A DNA stretch of 64,000 nt from LMUY01 sp965276785 (GTDB lineage Bacteria; Pseudomonadota; Alphaproteobacteria; Acetobacterales; Acetobacteraceae): NCBI GenBank assembly GCA_965276785.1, contig OZ255629.1, positions 4,340,001 to 4,404,000 on the forward strand, given 5' to 3'. Position 1 is the first letter of the stretch. Each line of letters begins with the position of its first letter. The notes beneath the pieces were generated by a model that was not told the origin of the DNA, did no database searches, and saw only the letters and a program-made list of their open reading frames with translations. The position numbers were made by a program, and so were the translations under genes. Positions 34,413 to 43,310 of the stretch are shown here, one piece after another.

Positions 34413-34538
34413 GGGTGGGTGATGGGCCAAAGCACGGGACAGTTTTAAGCAGGAATGGGCTTTGCGGCTGGATGGTGGGCGCGGGCCCTGAATTGCCGCG
34501 CCTTCAATGGAGCCAAGCAGCGGTGGTTTTTCACTAAC

Positions 34539-34549
34539 CGTACAGTACG
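34539..34549. promoter_or_regulatory. CGTACAGTACG palindrome upstream of alpha/beta hydrolase
   Basis: A perfect 11-bp palindrome lies about 40 bases before the hydrolase start, inside a wider partly symmetric block. Short CGTAC-centred palindromes of this kind are typical TetR-family operators. No TetR gene is adjacent. Confidence 0.35.
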
Positions 34550-34589
34550 TTCATCGGCTAGGCTGGTTATATCCGGAGGACTTGGGGCG

Positions 34590-35489
34590 ATGGAAGGGGT
34601 TAGTCAAATGGAAGCTGGTCGTTCAGAGCTGGCAGGACGCGCGTTTTCGTGGCGGCGCACTTCGGCTCTCAGCGAGCCGTCGCCGCAGCCGATGCCGTTG
34701 ATCGTTGCGCTACACGGCGGGACCTACACGTCGGCCTACTTCGACGTAGCGGGGCACTCGCTGCTTGCGCGCGCGGCGGCACTCGGAGTGCGCGTGCTTG
34801 CGCTCGACCGGCCCGGCTACGGCGGCACGCCGGCGTTGGACCCGAGCGAACTCACGCATGAGGGAAGTGCCGCCGTACTCGACGCCGCGCTGGCTGCGCT
34901 TTGGTCCCGCGAGGGCGGGGGCTGGGCGGGGATCGTGCTGCTTGGGCACTCGATCGGGGCTGCAATCGCGTTCCGCATCGCCGCGCGGCGGCCGGGATGG
35001 CCGCTGTTGGGCATTGCTGCGTCTGGTGTGGGGCTAACGATTGCACCCGGCATGAGCGATGCTGCCTCGCAGTTCCCGCCAGTCGAAATGCTTGAGATGC
35101 CGCAGGTATTGAAGGACTTTCAGATGTTCGGTCCACCGGACACGTTCGAGAGTTCGGCCCGGGAGGCGAGCCGCTCGGCCGATGCCCCCACCCCGGTGGC
35201 AGAACTGCTCGACATCGTCGCGACTTGGCCGCGTGAGGCTGCGGCGGTTTTGCGGCGGGTCGCGGTGCCGGTGCACTATCGTCAGGGCCTGCATGACAAT
35301 CTCTGGACCGTCGACCCGAACGAGGTGGAACGGTTTGCGCTGGCCTGTGCGGAGGCCCCGCGGGTGGACCGCAGCATCGTGCTGAACGCTGGGCACTGCA
35401 TCGACTTTCATCATCCGGGCGCGGGCTTTCAGGTCGAGCAACTCGGGTTTGCACTCCGTTGCGCGGGGGAACTCAACCGGGCCGGTTGA
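34590..35489 (+). CDS. Alpha/beta hydrolase
   Basis: A 299-residue alpha/beta hydrolase. The oxyanion loop is ALHGGTYTSAYFD, the nucleophile elbow is LGHSIGAA (Ser near 119), and the C-terminal His is in NAGHCIDFHHPG. A region LALDRPGYGGTP is typical. The substrate is unknown. The ATG at 34590 was chosen because GGAGG lies shortly upstream and the sequence before it does not resemble the family. A palindromic candidate operator lies about 40 bases before the start. Confidence 0.82.
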   Translation: MEGVSQMEAGRSELAGRAFSWRRTSALSEPSPQPMPLIVALHGGTYTSAYFDVAGHSLLARAAALGVRVLALDRPGYGGTPALDPSELTHEGSAAVLDAALAALWSREGGGWAGIVLLGHSIGAAIAFRIAARRPGWPLLGIAASGVGLTIAPGMSDAASQFPPVEMLEMPQVLKDFQMFGPPDTFESSAREASRSADAPTPVAELLDIVATWPREAAAVLRRVAVPVHYRQGLHDNLWTVDPNEVERFALACAEAPRVDRSIVLNAGHCIDFHHPGAGFQVEQLGFALRCAGELNRAG

Positions 35490-35608
35490 GCCGAGCTGGT
35501 GTCCGGGTGCGTGGCATGGCGGCCGCGTTTCGTGGGCCTGGATCGCCCCGCCTCCGGCTCGCGATAACACTGGTTGCTTGTGCCGGGTCTGCATTGCCAT
35601 GGCTGGCA

Positions 35609-36490
35609 TCAAGGCGCCGGGTCGCGGATCGCGCGGATCACCGCCGAGAAGTCGAGTCCGGCATGGTGCTCGGCGAAACGCGCGTAAATCGCGCGCGCGT
35701 GCTCTCCCAGTTGGGTCTGCGCCCCGGCCGCCGCCGCGGCCTCCTGCGCCAGGGTCAGATCCTTCAGCATGAGCGCGGTGGCAAAGCCGGGGGCGTAATC
35801 CCGGTTGGCCGGCGAGGCGGGCACCGGGCCCGGCACGGGGCAGTAGCTGGTGAGCGACCAGCATTGGCCGGAGGCAGTGCTCGCCACGTCGAACAGCGCC
35901 CGGTGCGAGAGGCCGAGCCGCTCCGCCAGCACGAACGCCTCGGCCACCGCGATCATCGACACACCGAGGATCATGTTATTGCAAATCTTGGCGGCTTGCC
36001 CGGCGCCGGCCGCGCCGCAATGCACCACGCGCTGTCCCATCGCGCTCAGCAGCGGCTCCGCGCTGGCGAACGCCTCAGCCGCGCCGCCCACCATGAAGGT
36101 GAGCGTGCCGGCTTGCGCCCCGCCCACCCCGCCGGACACCGGCGCGTCCAGGCTTGCCATGCTCGCCTGCCCGGCGGCGGCATGGGCGGCCCGGGCTGCC
36201 GCCACATCAATCGTCGAGCAATCAATGAACAAGGTTCCGGGCGGCGCGGCGGGCAGCAATTCGGCGTAGCAGGCGGCCACGTGCTTGCCCGCCGGCAGCA
36301 TGGTTACCGCCACGTCTGCGCCCTGCACCGTTTCGGCGGCCGAGGCGGCGATGTCCAGCCCGGCGGTCTGCGCAGCCTCGCAAGCTGCGGGCGAAAGATC
36401 GTAGCCGCGGAGGCGATGCCCGGCGCGCAGCAGGTTGGCGGCCATCGGCGCTCCCATGTTGCCGAGGCCGACAAAGGCGATCGTGCTCAT
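35609..36490 (-). CDS. mmsB: 3-hydroxyisobutyrate dehydrogenase
   Basis: A 293-residue beta-hydroxyacid dehydrogenase. The NAD loop is IAFVGLGNMGAPMA at residues 4-17, the substrate motif is DAPVSGGVGGAQAGTL and the catalytic Lys lies in GQAAKICNN. MmsB oxidises 3-hydroxyisobutyrate to methylmalonate semialdehyde in valine breakdown. Other valine genes (mmsA, hibch) are not adjacent, so a related hydroxyacid substrate remains possible. It is divergent from the zinc alcohol dehydrogenase. Confidence 0.85.
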   Translation of the reverse strand: MSTIAFVGLGNMGAPMAANLLRAGHRLRGYDLSPAACEAAQTAGLDIAASAAETVQGADVAVTMLPAGKHVAACYAELLPAAPPGTLFIDCSTIDVAAARAAHAAAGQASMASLDAPVSGGVGGAQAGTLTFMVGGAAEAFASAEPLLSAMGQRVVHCGAAGAGQAAKICNNMILGVSMIAVAEAFVLAERLGLSHRALFDVASTASGQCWSLTSYCPVPGPVPASPANRDYAPGFATALMLKDLTLAQEAAAAAGAQTQLGEHARAIYARFAEHHAGLDFSAVIRAIRDPAP

Positions 36491-36619
36491 GGCGGCGACG
36501 CTCCCACGCGGTGTTCATTACAACGTTAACTTAGGCGACTCGCGGAAAACGCCTTCGCGAGCGGCCAAACCGACTTCACTTACGTCCGTTCTACGTCACA
36601 CCCGCGGGAGAGGTCATCG

Positions 36620-37789
36620 ATGAAAGCGTTAACGTGGCACGGCAAGGGTGACATACGCTGCGACTCCGTCCCCGACCCGCAAATACAGCACCCGCGCGAC
36701 GCCATCATCAAGGTGACCTCGTGCGCGATCTGCGGCTCGGACCTGCATCTGTTCGACGGCGTGATCCCCTCCATGAAGAGTGGCGACATCGTCGGACATG
36801 AGACGATGGGCGAAGTGGTGGAGGTTGGCCGTGAATGCGGGTCGCTGAAGGTCGGCGACCGGGTGGTGGTGCCGTTCACGATCTCCTGCGGCGAGTGCTT
36901 CTTCTGCAAGCGAGGCTACTTCTCCGGGTGCGAGCGGTCCAACCCCAACGCCAAGCTGGCTGCCGAGCTTTGGGGCCATTCGCCGGCCGGGTTGTTCGGC
37001 TATTCGCATCTGCTGGGTGGGTATCCAGGCGGCCAGGCGGAATACTTGCGCGTGCCATTCGCCGATGTGGGGCCGATCAAAGTGCCGCAGGGGCTCAGCG
37101 ACGAGCAGGTGTTGTTTCTCTCCGACATTTTTCCGACCGGCTACATGGGTGCGGATTTTTGCGAGATTAAAGGCGGTGAGACCATCGTCGTGTTCGGTTG
37201 CGGCCCGGTGGCGCAGTTTTCCATTCGCAGCGCTTTCTTGCTGGGTGCGGAGCGGGTGATTGCGGTCGATACGGTGCCGGAACGGCTACGTATGGCCGAG
37301 GCGGGGGGCGCCATCACCATCGACTTCATGAAAGAGGATGTCTACGACCGCATCCAGGAACTCACCCACGGACGCGGCGCCGACGCCTGCATCGACGCCG
37401 TTGGTACGGAGCCGCACACCAGCGGCAGCTTCGACAGCATGCTCGACCGCGCCAAGACGGCGGTTGGCGTGGGGACCGACCGGCCGCATGTGCTGCGCCA
37501 AGCGATCCACAACACGCGCAACTTCGGCATCGTTTCGATCATCGGCGTGTATGGCGGCTTCGTGGACAAGGTGCCGATGGGCAGCGCGATCAATCGCGGC
37601 CTGACCTTCAAGATGGCCCAGACGCCGGTGCAGCATTACCTGCCCAAGCTGATGCAACACATCGAGAGGGGGGACATCGACCCGTCTTTCGTGATTACCC
37701 ACAAGGTAAAGCTGGAGGACGGCCCGGACATGTATCCGGTGTTCCGCGACAAGCAGGATGGCTGCATCAAGGTGGTGCTACAGCCCTAA
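36620..37789 (+). CDS. Zinc-dependent alcohol dehydrogenase
   Basis: A 389-residue medium-chain dehydrogenase. The catalytic-zinc Cys and His are in CAICGSDLHLFDG and GHETMGEVVEVG; the structural zinc site is CGECFFCKRGYFSGC. The NAD-binding loop is VFGCGPVAQFS. It has the long form with an insertion (about residues 110-150) seen in glutathione-independent formaldehyde dehydrogenase-like enzymes. GGGAGAGG precedes the start. It lies 13 bases before an SDR gene on the same strand, so the two are probably co-transcribed. Confidence 0.88.
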   Translation: MKALTWHGKGDIRCDSVPDPQIQHPRDAIIKVTSCAICGSDLHLFDGVIPSMKSGDIVGHETMGEVVEVGRECGSLKVGDRVVVPFTISCGECFFCKRGYFSGCERSNPNAKLAAELWGHSPAGLFGYSHLLGGYPGGQAEYLRVPFADVGPIKVPQGLSDEQVLFLSDIFPTGYMGADFCEIKGGETIVVFGCGPVAQFSIRSAFLLGAERVIAVDTVPERLRMAEAGGAITIDFMKEDVYDRIQELTHGRGADACIDAVGTEPHTSGSFDSMLDRAKTAVGVGTDRPHVLRQAIHNTRNFGIVSIIGVYGGFVDKVPMGSAINRGLTFKMAQTPVQHYLPKLMQHIERGDIDPSFVITHKVKLEDGPDMYPVFRDKQDGCIKVVLQP

Positions 37790-37802
37790 TAAGGAGACAA
37801 CC

Positions 37803-38588
37803 ATGGCCGATACAGGTCGCCGCTTCGCCGTCGTCACCGGCGCTTCTGCCGGGATCGGGTATGAACTCGCCAAGCAATGCATCGCCGGCGGCTATGACGT
37901 GCTGATCTGCGCCGATGACGCGAAAATTCATGATTGCGTTGCCGGTCTTGGCCACGCAACCAAGGTGGAGGCGGTGCAGGCGGATCTCTCGGGCGAGGAC
38001 GGCGTCAAGACGCTCTACCGGGCCATCGGCGAGCGCCGGGTGGACGCGTTGTTGGCCAATGCGGGCCGCGGCTTAGGGCATGGCTTTCTGGACCAGAACC
38101 CGGATGATTGGCGGCGCGTGGTGGATACCAACATTACCGGCACCCTGCTGTTGCTCTACCAAGTCGGCCGCAGCATGCGCGCCGCCGGGTCGGGCCGAAT
38201 CTTGATCACTGGGTCGATCGCCGGGTTCATGCCGGGCACCTACCAGGCAGTGTACAATGGTACCAAGGCGTTCCTCGACAGCTTCGCATTCGCGCTCCGC
38301 CATGAATTGCTGGGGACGGGAGTGTCGGTCACCTGCCTAATGCCGGGCGCGACCGAGACCGATTTCTTCGACACGGCGAACATGCAGGATACGCAAGTCG
38401 GTTCGGCAAAGAAGGACGACCCGGCGATGGTGGCCGAAAAAGGGTTTCGCGCCATGATGAACGGCGAGGGCGATGTGGTCACTGGCTGGCATAACAAGCT
38501 GCAAGCCGCGATCGCCCACATCGTCCCGGCGGGGCTGACGGCCGAGTTGCACCGCAAGATGGCCGCACCGAAGAGCAGCGCGGCATAG
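37803..38588 (+). CDS. Short-chain dehydrogenase/reductase
   Basis: A 261-residue SDR with TGASAGIGYELA as nucleotide loop, NAGRG, the catalytic Ser in ITGSIAGF and YNGTK as the Tyr/Lys pair. AAGGAG sits six bases before the ATG. It follows the zinc alcohol dehydrogenase by 13 bases, suggesting a shared alcohol/ketone pathway. It ends two bases before the stop of the converging chalcone-isomerase-like gene. Confidence 0.87.
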   Translation: MADTGRRFAVVTGASAGIGYELAKQCIAGGYDVLICADDAKIHDCVAGLGHATKVEAVQADLSGEDGVKTLYRAIGERRVDALLANAGRGLGHGFLDQNPDDWRRVVDTNITGTLLLLYQVGRSMRAAGSGRILITGSIAGFMPGTYQAVYNGTKAFLDSFAFALRHELLGTGVSVTCLMPGATETDFFDTANMQDTQVGSAKKDDPAMVAEKGFRAMMNGEGDVVTGWHNKLQAAIAHIVPAGLTAELHRKMAAPKSSAA

Positions 38589-38590
38589 CG

Positions 38591-39169
38591 CTACTCTGCC
38601 GGGAGGCCGAGCAGCGCGCGACGGAGCCCAGGCGAGGGCGGGTGGTCGCCGATGAAGCCCGACAGCAGCCGCTTGGCTAGATCTGGGTTGTTGACCTTGG
38701 CGATCTCCCGCCCGTTGGCCAGCACGTCCACGCCGCCATCGGCGAACACATACGTGGATGTGTCGCCGGGCGCGACAGGGGGTGCGGCGGCGACGAGGCG
38801 TTCGAAGTCCGGCTGGTCGGATGGCGAGCAGCCGCCGTCAGCGCAGTTCACCCGTTCGCCTTGGCGGTATTCCCGCTCCACGTCCTCTTTTGAGCCGCTG
38901 TGCAGGAAGTGCAGCAGGAGAATTTTTGGCTCCGGCGACTGCACGATTTGCCGCGCATCGTGGCTCGGCGCCGTAAGATAGAGGCCGGCCACGTAGATCC
39001 GCACGCTGAACACCGTGAGCGTGCGCAAGCCCATTCCGTTCAGCACCAAGGTGCGGCCGCCGTATTGCATGGTGTCCGGCATCGTTACGTCGTCCAGCGT
39101 GGCGGCTGCGGCACGGGCGGCGAGGAAAGTGGATAACAGGCAGGCAAAAAGCAGCTTGCACGGCGGCAT
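38591..39169 (-). CDS. Chalcone isomerase-like exported protein
   Basis: A 192-residue protein with a signal peptide (MPPCKLLFACLLSTFLAARA). The bacterial chalcone-isomerase-like domain shows RTLTVFSVRIYVAGLYLTAP, KILLLHFLHSG and the C-terminal FIGDHPPSPGLRRALLGLP. The bacterial family has no proven isomerase activity and is probably a periplasmic ligand binder. The start at the signal peptide is preferred to earlier in-frame codons. Confidence 0.83.
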   Translation of the reverse strand: MPPCKLLFACLLSTFLAARAAAATLDDVTMPDTMQYGGRTLVLNGMGLRTLTVFSVRIYVAGLYLTAPSHDARQIVQSPEPKILLLHFLHSGSKEDVEREYRQGERVNCADGGCSPSDQPDFERLVAAAPPVAPGDTSTYVFADGGVDVLANGREIAKVNNPDLAKRLLSGFIGDHPPSPGLRRALLGLPAE

Positions 39170-39281
39170 GGTACACCCAGAATTGATGAGTCTCGAATCT
39201 CTATAGCGGCGGCAGACGCCGTGTAACAGATGGTTTGGAGTGCGTGGACAAAGCGCGGCTTCGCCCCGCATGGTGACGGCG

Positions 39282-40583
39282 ATGTCGGACGAGACCATCG
39301 ATCAGCGTGGGAGCTTGGACACCGCTCCGGCGGGCGGGACAGTGCGATGGTGGATGGCTGGGCTCTTACTGGCGCCGATCACCTTTGTGATGTCGCTGGA
39401 CCGCACGGCGCTGGTGATCGCCGCGCCTACCCTCCAGGGAGAGTATCGTTTCACGCTGGTGCAGATGTCTTTGCTGCTGACCAGTTTCTCGTGGACTTAT
39501 GCGTTGTTGCAGGTGCCGTCGGGCTGGCTGGCGGAGCGGTTTGGCCCGCGGCGGATGCTGTGTTGGGCCAACATGCTCTGGTCGCTGCTGACGGTGGCGA
39601 CGCCGCTGGCATCGGGCTTCGCGTCGTTCGTGGCGGTGCGCCTGTTGCTGGGCGCCGGGCAGTCGGCGGATTGGCCGAGCTCGGTGCTCGCGCTGAAGCG
39701 CTGGTTCCCCAATGCCGAGCGGGCGCAGGCCAACTCGATCCTGCTGGGCGGGCTCTATCTCGGGCCGATTGCGGCAGCGCCGATCACCACGGCGATAATC
39801 CTGCATTTCGGCTGGCGTTGGGCGTTTTACGGCTTCGGGCTGCTCGGCGTGCTGATCGGGCTGGCTTGGTGGTTCGGCTTTCGTGACGACCCAGCGTCCC
39901 ACCCGATGATGCGGGCGGCGGAGGCGCGCGCCATCGCCGCCGGGCGGCGCGACGAGCCGGCCGAGAGCTCGCGCGGTGGTTTCACGGCCAGGCTGCGCTC
40001 GTTGCAGTTTTGGGCGGTGGGGGTGCAGTATTTCTTCCTCACCCTGATCCAGAGCTTCTACACCACCTGGCTTCCCACCTACCTGGTGCGGGAGCGACAC
40101 TTTACCCTGGCGTCGATGGGCATCTACGCGTCGCTGCCGTGGGTGAGCCTGTTCGGCATGGTGTTCGTCACCGGGGCCTTGTCGGACCGGATCCTGCAGC
40201 GGACCGGCTCGGTTTGGGCGGCGCGGGTGCCGGTTGCGGTGGCCGGGTTCGTCATCAGCGCCGCGGGCCTGATCGCGGCGTCGCGCGCGCCACAGGTTTG
40301 GTTGATGATGAGCTTGCTTTGCGTGTCGCTTGGAGCGGTGGGGCTCACGCAGGTGTCGATCTGGTCGGCCACGCAGGATTTGGGCCGCGCCTCCACCGGA
40401 GTGGTGTCCGGTTGGGCAAATGGCTGGGGCAATGCGGCCGGTGTGGCCGGCCCGGTGCTGACGGCCTATTTGGTGCAATGGACAGGGAACTGGTCCAGCG
40501 CATTGCTGGTGATTGCGCTCTGCGGCGTGGCGGGCGCGTTGCTCTGGCTGTTGGTGCATCCCGAACGGCCGTTGGAGGCGTGA
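39282..40583 (+). CDS. MFS transporter, anion:cation symporter type
   Basis: A protein of about 433 residues with twelve hydrophobic helices. It shows the MFS loop GWLAERFGPRRML after helix 2 and the D-R-T in MSLDRTALVIAAPT. It resembles ACS-family carriers of sugar acids and other organic anions (GAGQSADWPSSVLALKRWFP). The exact start is uncertain (39270 or 39282). The next gene, an RraA-like protein, starts directly at its stop codon, so the two are one operon. Confidence 0.85.
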   Translation: MSDETIDQRGSLDTAPAGGTVRWWMAGLLLAPITFVMSLDRTALVIAAPTLQGEYRFTLVQMSLLLTSFSWTYALLQVPSGWLAERFGPRRMLCWANMLWSLLTVATPLASGFASFVAVRLLLGAGQSADWPSSVLALKRWFPNAERAQANSILLGGLYLGPIAAAPITTAIILHFGWRWAFYGFGLLGVLIGLAWWFGFRDDPASHPMMRAAEARAIAAGRRDEPAESSRGGFTARLRSLQFWAVGVQYFFLTLIQSFYTTWLPTYLVRERHFTLASMGIYASLPWVSLFGMVFVTGALSDRILQRTGSVWAARVPVAVAGFVISAAGLIAASRAPQVWLMMSLLCVSLGAVGLTQVSIWSATQDLGRASTGVVSGWANGWGNAAGVAGPVLTAYLVQWTGNWSSALLVIALCGVAGALLWLLVHPERPLEA

Positions 40584-41270
40584 GTGGGCAAATACGAGAT
40601 CGGCGCCATGCCGCCGCAGATCAGCCGCGAAGTCGAGGCGCTGCTGGAGCAGGCGGAGACCGCCACCATCGGCCATTGGCGGCATTGGGGGTTTTGCGAC
40701 CGCCGCATCCAACCCGCGCTGCGCGGGCGCCGGGTCGGCGGCACTGCAGTGACGCTCGCCATCCCGGGGGCGGATTCCACGCTGCTGCACCATGCGCTGG
40801 GTTTGCTGCGGCCAGGCGACATCCTGCTGGTGGACCGGCTAGGAGACGACCGGCATGCCTGCTGGGGCGGCGGCGTGACGGTGGCGGCGAAGGCGGCCGG
40901 AGCCAAGGCGGGCGTGGTGGACGGGCCTTGCACGGACCTGGAGGAGATCGAGGCGTCTGCGTTCCCGGTTTGGAGCCGCGGCTTCGCCCCGATCACGACC
41001 CGGCTTTATGACCTTGGCGGCCGACTGAACCATCCGGTGTCCATCGGCGGCGCGGTGGTGATGCCGGGCGACGCGGTGCTGTGCGACGACAGCGGCGTGC
41101 TGGTGTTGCCGCCGGGGGAGGCGGAGGGCGAAGCGCGGCGGGCGATTGAGCAGCAAGCCAACGGTCTGGCAAGCCAACGGCGCGTGGCGCAGGGCGCCAA
41201 GTTGGGTGAACTCAGCGGGGCCACGGCGAAGGTGCTGTCGAGCGGGACAGGTCAGCGCACCCCCGGATAG
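40584..41270 (+). CDS. RraA family protein
   Basis: A 228-residue RraA/HMG-aldolase fold protein starting at GTG immediately after the MFS stop. It shows RVGGTAVTLAIPGADS, RPGDILLVDRLGDDRHACWGGG and the site GVVDGPCTDLEEI. Active class II HMG/CHA aldolases have Arg-Asp here (G..RD); this protein has Thr-Asp, so aldolase activity is doubtful. Pairing with an organic-anion transporter suggests a role in breaking down a carboxylic acid. Its last 19 bases overlap the end of the converging phosphodiesterase gene. Confidence 0.78.
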   Translation: MGKYEIGAMPPQISREVEALLEQAETATIGHWRHWGFCDRRIQPALRGRRVGGTAVTLAIPGADSTLLHHALGLLRPGDILLVDRLGDDRHACWGGGVTVAAKAAGAKAGVVDGPCTDLEEIEASAFPVWSRGFAPITTRLYDLGGRLNHPVSIGGAVVMPGDAVLCDDSGVLVLPPGEAEGEARRAIEQQANGLASQRRVAQGAKLGELSGATAKVLSSGTGQRTPG

Positions 41271-42091
41271 TCGGGGTCGAGGATGAACGGGTACGGCCCG
41301 GGATAGTCCTCCACCGTCACAGTATGCGACACGAAGCCGCCCGGCTGCGACCAGAGATGCAATTGGAACGCCGGCGGTTCCAGCACGAAGGCGGGGGGCG
41401 CCTCTGGGTTGAGGTCGAACTCCACCTGGTGCGCCACCGAGGGCGAAATGCTTGCCACCGCGTGCGCCACCTGCGCCACCACCGGGCGATGATGGTGGCC
41501 GCAGACGATGCGGCCCACCTGAGGGTGACGCCCGATCACCGCGGCGAAGGCGGCATGGTCCTGCAGGTTGATCCGGTCCAGATGCGCGATGCCGCACAGA
41601 AAGGGCGGGTGGTGCATGGCCACCAGGGTGGGCTCGCTCGGCGCGGCGGCCAGCGTGCGCTCCAGCCAGTCCAGCCGGCCGGCATCCTGACTGCCATGCC
41701 CGGCGCCGGGCACCAGCGTGTCCAGCATCACCAGGCGCACGGGGCCGGCCTGCACCGCGTAGTGGATGAAGCCGCCCTCCTGCCGCGCGCCCTGGGTATG
41801 CTCCAGCATCGGCTTGCGCCGGTCATGATTGCCCGGGATCGGGTAGACCGGCATTGGCAAATGCCGCTCCAGCATGGCCGCCAGCAGCTGGTATTCCGCG
41901 GCGAGCCCGCAATCCGCCAGGTCGCCGGTGATGATCACCACGTCCGGCTGCAAGCGCGCCGCCGCCCGCAGCGCGCGTTCGGTCAGCATGGTGCTCTCGC
42001 AGACACGATAGGCGGGCAGGCCTTTGGGCCGGACGTGCAGGTCGGTCAGTTGCAGGATTTTGAAGGAAGTCGATGGCATGTCGTCGTCCAT
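41252..42091 (-). CDS. Calcineurin-like phosphodiesterase (CpdA/GpdQ type)
   Basis: A protein of about 279 residues with the full metallophosphoesterase motif set: QLTDLHV (D-x-H), VIITGDLADCG (GDxxD-like), IPGNHDRR (GNHD), AMHHPP and GHHHRPV. Members cleave cyclic nucleotides or glycerophosphodiesters. The start is the ATG of MDDDMPSTSF; an ATG four codons later is also possible. It diverges from the polyamine-binding protein gene. Confidence 0.85.
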   Translation of the reverse strand: MDDDMPSTSFKILQLTDLHVRPKGLPAYRVCESTMLTERALRAAARLQPDVVIITGDLADCGLAAEYQLLAAMLERHLPMPVYPIPGNHDRRKPMLEHTQGARQEGGFIHYAVQAGPVRLVMLDTLVPGAGHGSQDAGRLDWLERTLAAAPSEPTLVAMHHPPFLCGIAHLDRINLQDHAAFAAVIGRHPQVGRIVCGHHHRPVVAQVAHAVASISPSVAHQVEFDLNPEAPPAFVLEPPAFQLHLWSQPGGFVSHTVTVEDYPGPYPFILDPDYPGVR

Positions 42092-42215
42092 GCTTTTCCG
42101 TGTCGGTATCGCAATGAGAACCGTGAGTGCAAGCAAAGGATTTCCGGTGGTGGACGCGTGGGCGGCGGAGCCGGTAGGGTCGGGCGGCCCGTCATTCCAA
42201 CTCGAGGACGCCCGC

Positions 42216-43298
42216 ATGCGCCGTATTGCCTTGGTGCTGACCCTGCTGCTGGCCGCGTCCACTGCCCGCGCAGAGGAGCACTACCTCAATTTCTACAATT
42301 GGACGGATTATATCGATCCGCATGCGATTGCTCAGTTCGAACAGCAGTTCAAAGCCAAAGTTCGTTCCGACACGTATGACAGCCTGGAGACGCTCGAAGG
42401 CAAGATGCTGGCCGGGCATTCGGGCTACGACGTGATCGTGCCGACGGCGGAGCCGACCTTTTCGCGGCTGATCAAGGCGGGGGCGCTGCAGCCGCTCGAC
42501 CGCGGCAAAATCCCGAACCTCGCCAACGAGGACCCGAAGCTGATGGCGCAGGTGGCGGCCTCCGACCCCGGCAACGCGTATGGCGCCATCTATCTGTGGG
42601 GCACGATCGGGCTGGGGGAAATTCCGTCCAAAATCCAGGCGCTATATCCGAACGCCCCCGCCGATAGCTGGGATCTGCTGTTCAAGCCGGACAACGCGAA
42701 GAAGCTGGCGCCGTGCGGCATCACCATGCTGGACAGCGCCACGGACGTGATCCCGACCGTGCTGCGCTACCTGGGCCGCGACCCTTCCAGCACCAAGCCC
42801 GCGGACCTCGCCGACGTGGAGCACACGCTGATGGCGATTCGCCCTTACATCCGCACCTTCGCCAGCGGCGGCGCCATCGAAGCGATGGCGGCGGGGGAGA
42901 CCTGCCTGGTGTTCGACTATTCCGGCGATGTGATCCAAGCCGCCAGCCGCGCGGCGGAGGCCAAGCGCGACAAGGTGGCTTATGTGGCGCCCAAGGAGTT
43001 CACGCAACTCTGGTTCGATATGATGGCGGTGCCGAAAGACGCGCCGCATCCGGAGCTGGCGATGCAGTTCATCAACTTCATCCTGCAGCCGCGGGTCATG
43101 GCGGGCATTACCAACGCTGTGCAATACCCGAATGCGGTTCCGGCCAGCCGCCCGATGGTGACGCCGGCGGTGCGTGATGACCGTAATGTGTATCCGGACG
43201 CCGCGGCGTTGGCCCGTTCCTTCACTGTCACTGCGGTGAGTGAGCAGGCGGTGCGGGCGCGCACGCGGATGTGGGCGCGGTTCAAGGCCGGGCAGTAA
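42216..43298 (+). CDS. potF: Polyamine ABC transporter solute-binding protein (PotF-like)
   Basis: A 360-residue periplasmic binding protein. The signal peptide MRRIALVLTLLLAASTARA is followed by EEHYLNFYNWTDYIDPHAI, the hallmark of spermidine/putrescine binders. The ligand region includes YDVIVPTAEP, then FDYSGD and WFDMMAVPKDAPH. It delivers putrescine or a related polyamine to a membrane permease. An ATPase gene follows 12 bases later, but no permease genes (potH/potI) are present here. Confidence 0.87.
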   Translation: MRRIALVLTLLLAASTARAEEHYLNFYNWTDYIDPHAIAQFEQQFKAKVRSDTYDSLETLEGKMLAGHSGYDVIVPTAEPTFSRLIKAGALQPLDRGKIPNLANEDPKLMAQVAASDPGNAYGAIYLWGTIGLGEIPSKIQALYPNAPADSWDLLFKPDNAKKLAPCGITMLDSATDVIPTVLRYLGRDPSSTKPADLADVEHTLMAIRPYIRTFASGGAIEAMAAGETCLVFDYSGDVIQAASRAAEAKRDKVAYVAPKEFTQLWFDMMAVPKDAPHPELAMQFINFILQPRVMAGITNAVQYPNAVPASRPMVTPAVRDDRNVYPDAAALARSFTVTAVSEQAVRARTRMWARFKAGQ

Positions 43299-43310
43299 GG
43301 CTTGGCGCAT

